Source: Actinomycetes bacterium (GTDB taxonomy: Bacteria > Actinomycetota > Thermoleophilia > RBG-16-64-13). Taken from it: a DNA stretch of 8,600 nucleotides. Shown here one piece after another: positions 6,460 through 8,600 of the stretch. The notes under the pieces are model-generated. The model had not been told where the DNA came from, did not search any database, and worked only from the letters and a program-made list of their open reading frames with translations. Position numbers and translations under genes: made by a program. Within the stretch, counting starts at the first letter, position 1, and every line of letters starts with the position of its first letter. The stretch lies in assembly GCA_021815245.1 (NCBI GenBank), contig JAKAHF010000058.1, positions 1-8,600 of the forward strand, written 5' to 3'.

Positions 6460-6488
6460 ATCCTACACCTACACAGCTTGCTACACAA
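6460..6488 (-). promoter_or_regulatory. Candidate promoter of the five-gene operon, possibly leaderless
   Basis: On the minus strand TTGTGT (6483-6488) is followed 17 bp later by TAGGAT (6460-6465; 4 of 6 to TATAAT). The -10 ends 6 nt before the antitoxin ATG, so transcription would begin at or next to the start codon. This fits the missing Shine-Dalgarno and is common in Actinomycetota. Assigned by eye. Confidence 0.4.
6463..6487. repeat. Hexamer direct repeats in the antitoxin promoter (candidate RHH operator)
   Basis: CTACAC occurs at 6463-6468, 6469-6474 and 6481-6486, that is at spacings of 6 and 12, a multiple of one unit with the third position degenerate (agcttg, 6475-6480). The repeats cover the -10 and the spacer up to the -35. 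Ribbon-helix-helix dimers bind short repeated sites of this kind, so this is a plausible autorepression site for the antitoxin-toxin complex. Confidence 0.5.
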
Positions 6489-6580
6489 TATTCGCGGACC
6501 GCGTCACGCCTCGCCGGAGACCGCCATAGTCGGCAATGTGAGCCGCCACACAATCGGTCGTGATATCTGGCGTCGCCGGG

Positions 6581-6608
6581 CCAGCCGCGGCTGTCCAGCG
6601 CCGGCTGG
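6581..6608 (-). terminator. Possible hairpin after the MerR-TetR gene
   Basis: CCAGCCG (6581-6587) and CGGCTGG (6602-6608) are perfect 7-bp inverted arms, starting 3 bp after the regulator stop. There is no U-run on the minus strand after it, so it is at best a weak or Rho-assisted terminator. It separates the regulator from the antitoxin promoter. A perfect palindrome AGCCGCGGCT (6583-6592) overlaps one arm. Confidence 0.3.
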
Positions 6609-6610
6609 CT

Positions 6611-7591
6611 TCAGTCCTCGATAGCCGGCGGTATCTCGGGCTCGCGAGCGACGACTTCGGCGATCAGATCCTCGTATCTAGCTATGCGTGAGTCGATGTC
6701 TACCTCTCCACTCAGGGCTGCCGCCACCGCAAGCCACAACCAGAGATGGGCGCGGACGGGGTCAGCCTTCGTAAACCGGTCGTCCCACGAAGCTCTGATG
6801 CTGGCACTCTGATTCGCGCCAATCAGGCTGTAACAGAGAAGATCCAGCGATACGGGCGGAGGAGGAGAGCCGGGCGGGCGGGCCTCCTCGAGGTCCTGCT
6901 TGATGCGGGCTATTACGCCTTCCCACGCTTGGTCCGAGAGCCGGTGCTTCTCGGCTTCGCTCAGAGAGGTCTCCGTACTGACCAAAGCCATGACTTCCGA
7001 GCCGATTCTGTTGCAGTGAGTACTGGCATGGAGGCGCCACAGCAATCTCTCGCCAAGATCATGCAACCCCTCGAGCTTGGATTCGACGAGAGCCAAGTCC
7101 CAGGTGAGAAAGGTTTGAAACGACTCGACGAACAGCTGCAACTTGGTCGGGAAGTGGCTGTAGAAGACTTGCGACGTGATCCCCAGTTCGCGAACGATCG
7201 CCGCGACGTGGGTATCCTTGTATCCCTTCGTCACGAACATCTCCGTAGCCACCCGTAGTATCGCCCGGTGCATTCGCTCGCGTTCCTGGCCCACGACATC
7301 GACGTTGCTCGCACACGCGCTCGCGAGTTCCGCACTCAACTCGAGCTTGATTTCTGCCAGAGAGCGGCCGGCCTTCTTCAGCTCCGCTATCCGTTTTGTC
7401 AGCCGCACGTGGTCCTCGGTGTAGAGAGCGCGGCTTGCCGCCGTCTTCTCGGGTCGGGGGAGCAGCCCCTCACGAACGTAGAAGTGAATGGTGCTTCGCG
7501 AGGTCTTGGTCTCCCTCTCGAGCGCAGTCATTGTCAGTGTCTCGGAGATGCCGTCCCCTCTTCCAAGTGCTGGTCGTGACCTTGTCATCAT
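6611..7591 (-). CDS. Hybrid transcriptional regulator: MerR-type HTH fused to one TetR module
   Basis: This is a 326-residue predicted DNA-binding regulator. Residues 19-85 are a MerR-type winged helix (LTMTALERETKTSRSTIHFY, LLPRP, LYT, SLAEIKLEL). Residues 106-152 are a TetR HTH with FYSHFPTKLQLF, and 155-315 form the helical ligand/dimer domain (for example LLCYSLIGANQSASIRASWD). It is the paralogue of the triple-domain protein at 1448-3088: MerR heads, TetR modules and even the C-termini correspond (EIPPAIED against DVTPAFAD). The start is uncertain. The frame is open to a TTG at 7684, but that extension crosses a palindrome and does not look like protein. ATG 7591/7588 is chosen although it lacks a Shine-Dalgarno; ATG 7531 would cut into the HTH. 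It is divergent from livH and probably controls it, in response to an unknown ligand. Confidence 0.9.
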   Translation of the reverse strand: MMTRSRPALGRGDGISETLTMTALERETKTSRSTIHFYVREGLLPRPEKTAASRALYTEDHVRLTKRIAELKKAGRSLAEIKLELSAELASACASNVDVVGQERERMHRAILRVATEMFVTKGYKDTHVAAIVRELGITSQVFYSHFPTKLQLFVESFQTFLTWDLALVESKLEGLHDLGERLLWRLHASTHCNRIGSEVMALVSTETSLSEAEKHRLSDQAWEGVIARIKQDLEEARPPGSPPPPVSLDLLCYSLIGANQSASIRASWDDRFTKADPVRAHLWLWLAVAAALSGEVDIDSRIARYEDLIAEVVAREPEIPPAIED

Positions 7592-7613
7592 ATCCGATAC
7601 GGGATGGGTGTCG
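7587..7613 (-). promoter_or_regulatory. Candidate promoter overlapping the start of the MerR-TetR gene
   Basis: On the minus strand TCGACA (7608-7613, 5 of 6) is followed 16 bp later by TATGAT (7587-7592, 5 of 6). The -10 covers the ATG at 7591/7588. If this promoter is real, the mRNA starts near 7580 and translation must begin later, with ATG 7531 the only standard start before the HTH. It conflicts with the start chosen for the gene, so one of the two is wrong. Confidence 0.3.
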
Positions 7614-7662
7614 ACCCCCCACCACCGACAGCTGCTAGGACGTGTTGGTTCACAAGGTACCA

Positions 7663-7680
7663 CAACGACAAAGGTCGTTG
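7663..7680. promoter_or_regulatory. Candidate operator (palindrome) in the regulator/livH intergenic region
   Basis: caacgac-aaag-gtcgttg has perfect 7-bp arms around 4 bases. Its right end overlaps the -35 box of the livH promoter by 3 bp, so a bound repressor would block RNA polymerase. The divergent MerR-TetR protein is the natural ligand, as TetR-type regulators often act on the neighbouring divergent gene. This is the best operator candidate in the window. Confidence 0.55.
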
Positions 7681-7706
7681 ACAAGAGCCACTCCGTGATC
7701 TAGCAT
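7678..7706 (+). promoter_or_regulatory. Candidate promoter of livH
   Basis: TTGACA (7678-7683, perfect) is followed by a 17-bp spacer and TAGCAT (7701-7706, 4 of 6), giving a transcript starting near 7713 and a leader of about 45 nt before ATG 7758. It is the strongest promoter match on the plus strand in this window. Confidence 0.55.
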
Positions 7707-7757
7707 GGCTCCGTTGCCGAGGGACGTCGCTCGGAAGTTGCGCCTCACGGGGGTCTC

Positions 7758-8600
7758 ATGGAGAAGTGGATCCAGCTACTGGTAACCGGCATCACCGTGG
7801 GGAGCATCTACTCCCTGATAGCGCTCGGCTACGTCACCATCTACCGCACCTCTCGCATCGTCAACATGGCGCAGGGCGCGTTCGTGATGCTCGGCGCGTT
7901 CTTCACCTACTCGTTTCTCAGCGAGATCGGCTTGCCGTTCTGGCTATCCGCGATCCTCGGCATTGTCGTGGTGGTGATCGTCTCGCTCTTGTGCTACCTG
8001 CTGGTGCTCCGGCCGCTTGTCAAGATCTCGTTGGTGTCCATCATCCTTGCCACGATGGCACTGAGCATCCTGTTCGAGAACCTCTCGCTTCTCCGCTGGG
8101 GCGGGTACGGCAAGAGCGTGCCGGCGTTCACCGGCGACAAGGCGCTCTTCTTCGGAAAAGTGGCGGTGTTCCCCCAAAGCCTCTGGGTGATCGGTCTGAT
8201 GGTCCTGGTGCTCATCGCCCTCTATCTTCTGACCAACCGGACCCGTGTCGGCAAACAAATGACGGCCACCGCCAATGACCCCGAGGCGGCCAGTCTTTCC
8301 GGGGTCAACACCGGGCGGATGATCATCCTAGCGTTCGCGATTTCGGCTGCCATCGGGGCCCTCGGCGGCATCGCCATCACCCCCATCAACTCGACCAGTT
8401 ACTTGTCCGGGGGCATCTACGCCCTGAGCGGGTTCGTGGCCGCAATCCTGGGCGGTTGGGGCTCGAGCAGCGGGGCGGTGGTCGGCGGGCTTGCGCTCGG
8501 CGTCATCCAGTCTGTGGCCACTGGTTTCCTCCCCGCTGGCTACCAGGATGCGATCGCCTACCTCATCCTGATCCTGGTGCTCTACTTCCGACCCATTGGT
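7758..8600 (+). CDS. livH: Branched-chain amino acid/amide ABC transporter permease LivH, 3' end cut by window edge
   Basis: This is one of the two inner-membrane permeases of a Liv-type (HAAT) importer for branched-chain amino acids, amides or urea. 281 codons are seen of about 290-300, so nearly the whole gene is present. The protein is almost all hydrophobic segments: about 5-28, 40-56, 60-86, 90-110, 139-158, 187-208, 218-258 (two) and 262-279. LivH landmarks are the N-terminal GxxxGSIYSLIALG (11-24), VNMAQGAF (35-42), the cytoplasmic loop TANDPEAASLSGVNTGRM (171-188), FAISAAIGALGG (193-204) and the GGWGSSSGAVVGGLALG run (232-248). GGGGG lies 4 nt before ATG 7758. The partner genes livM, livG, livF and a binding protein would be expected to the right. 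The substrate cannot be told from the permease. Nothing unusual is seen in it. Confidence 0.93.
   Translation, partial: MEKWIQLLVTGITVGSIYSLIALGYVTIYRTSRIVNMAQGAFVMLGAFFTYSFLSEIGLPFWLSAILGIVVVVIVSLLCYLLVLRPLVKISLVSIILATMALSILFENLSLLRWGGYGKSVPAFTGDKALFFGKVAVFPQSLWVIGLMVLVLIALYLLTNRTRVGKQMTATANDPEAASLSGVNTGRMIILAFAISAAIGALGGIAITPINSTSYLSGGIYALSGFVAAILGGWGSSSGAVVGGLALGVIQSVATGFLPAGYQDAIAYLILILVLYFRPIG

Noticed and set aside
3128..6610. Direct repeats or att sites bordering the five-gene unit
   Set aside because: Comparing 3128-3238 with 6454-6610 by eye shows no shared stretch long enough to be an insertion scar, and there is no integrase or transposase.
7592..7684. N-terminal extension of the MerR-TetR regulator to a TTG at 7684 (GGAG 6 nt upstream)
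   Set aside because: The 31 added residues (runs of V, C and W) do not resemble a MerR N-terminus, and the stretch holds the palindrome at the livH promoter.

Overview
This is a GC-rich bacterial segment, probably from an Actinomycetota-type genome. The evidence is G/C-ending codons in every gene, TTG start codons, at least one possibly leaderless promoter, and gene families (DUF4125, DUF4037, MerR-TetR hybrids) that I associate with high-GC Gram-positives such as Coriobacteriia or Thermoleophilia. The lineage is inferred. I see no rRNA, tRNA, CRISPR array, transposase or phage gene.

Layout from left to right. (1) 1-1351, minus: an amidohydrolase of the YtcJ/amidohydrolase_3 type, cut by the window edge at its C-terminal end. 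(2) 1448-3088, minus: a large regulator with a MerR-type DNA-binding head followed by two complete TetR modules in tandem. (3) 3239-6453, minus: a compact five-gene operon, transcribed from 6453 down to 3239, encoding a ribbon-helix-helix antitoxin, a PIN-domain toxin, a kinesin-light-chain-like TPR protein, a DUF4037 protein with nucleotidyltransferase-like motifs, and a DUF4125 protein. (4) 6611-7591, minus: a second regulator, MerR head plus one TetR module, clearly paralogous to (2). (5) 7758-8600, plus: the permease LivH of a branched-chain amino acid/amide ABC transporter, divergent from regulator (4) and cut by the right edge.

How it may work together. The outer genes look like a small-molecule uptake and hydrolysis locus, controlled by two hybrid regulators. 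Palindromes sit at the livH promoter (overlapping its -35 box) and just upstream of the large regulator. The inner five genes form a separate tightly packed unit: a VapBC-like pair overlaps the next gene, so the toxin stop and the TPR start share 8 bp, followed by the NTase-like and DUF4125 genes. The antitoxin promoter carries hexamer repeats suited to autorepression. The two most unusual items are the MerR-TetR-TetR triple-domain regulator and the toxin-antitoxin-coupled TPR/DUF4037/DUF4125 operon. The function of that operon is unknown to me.
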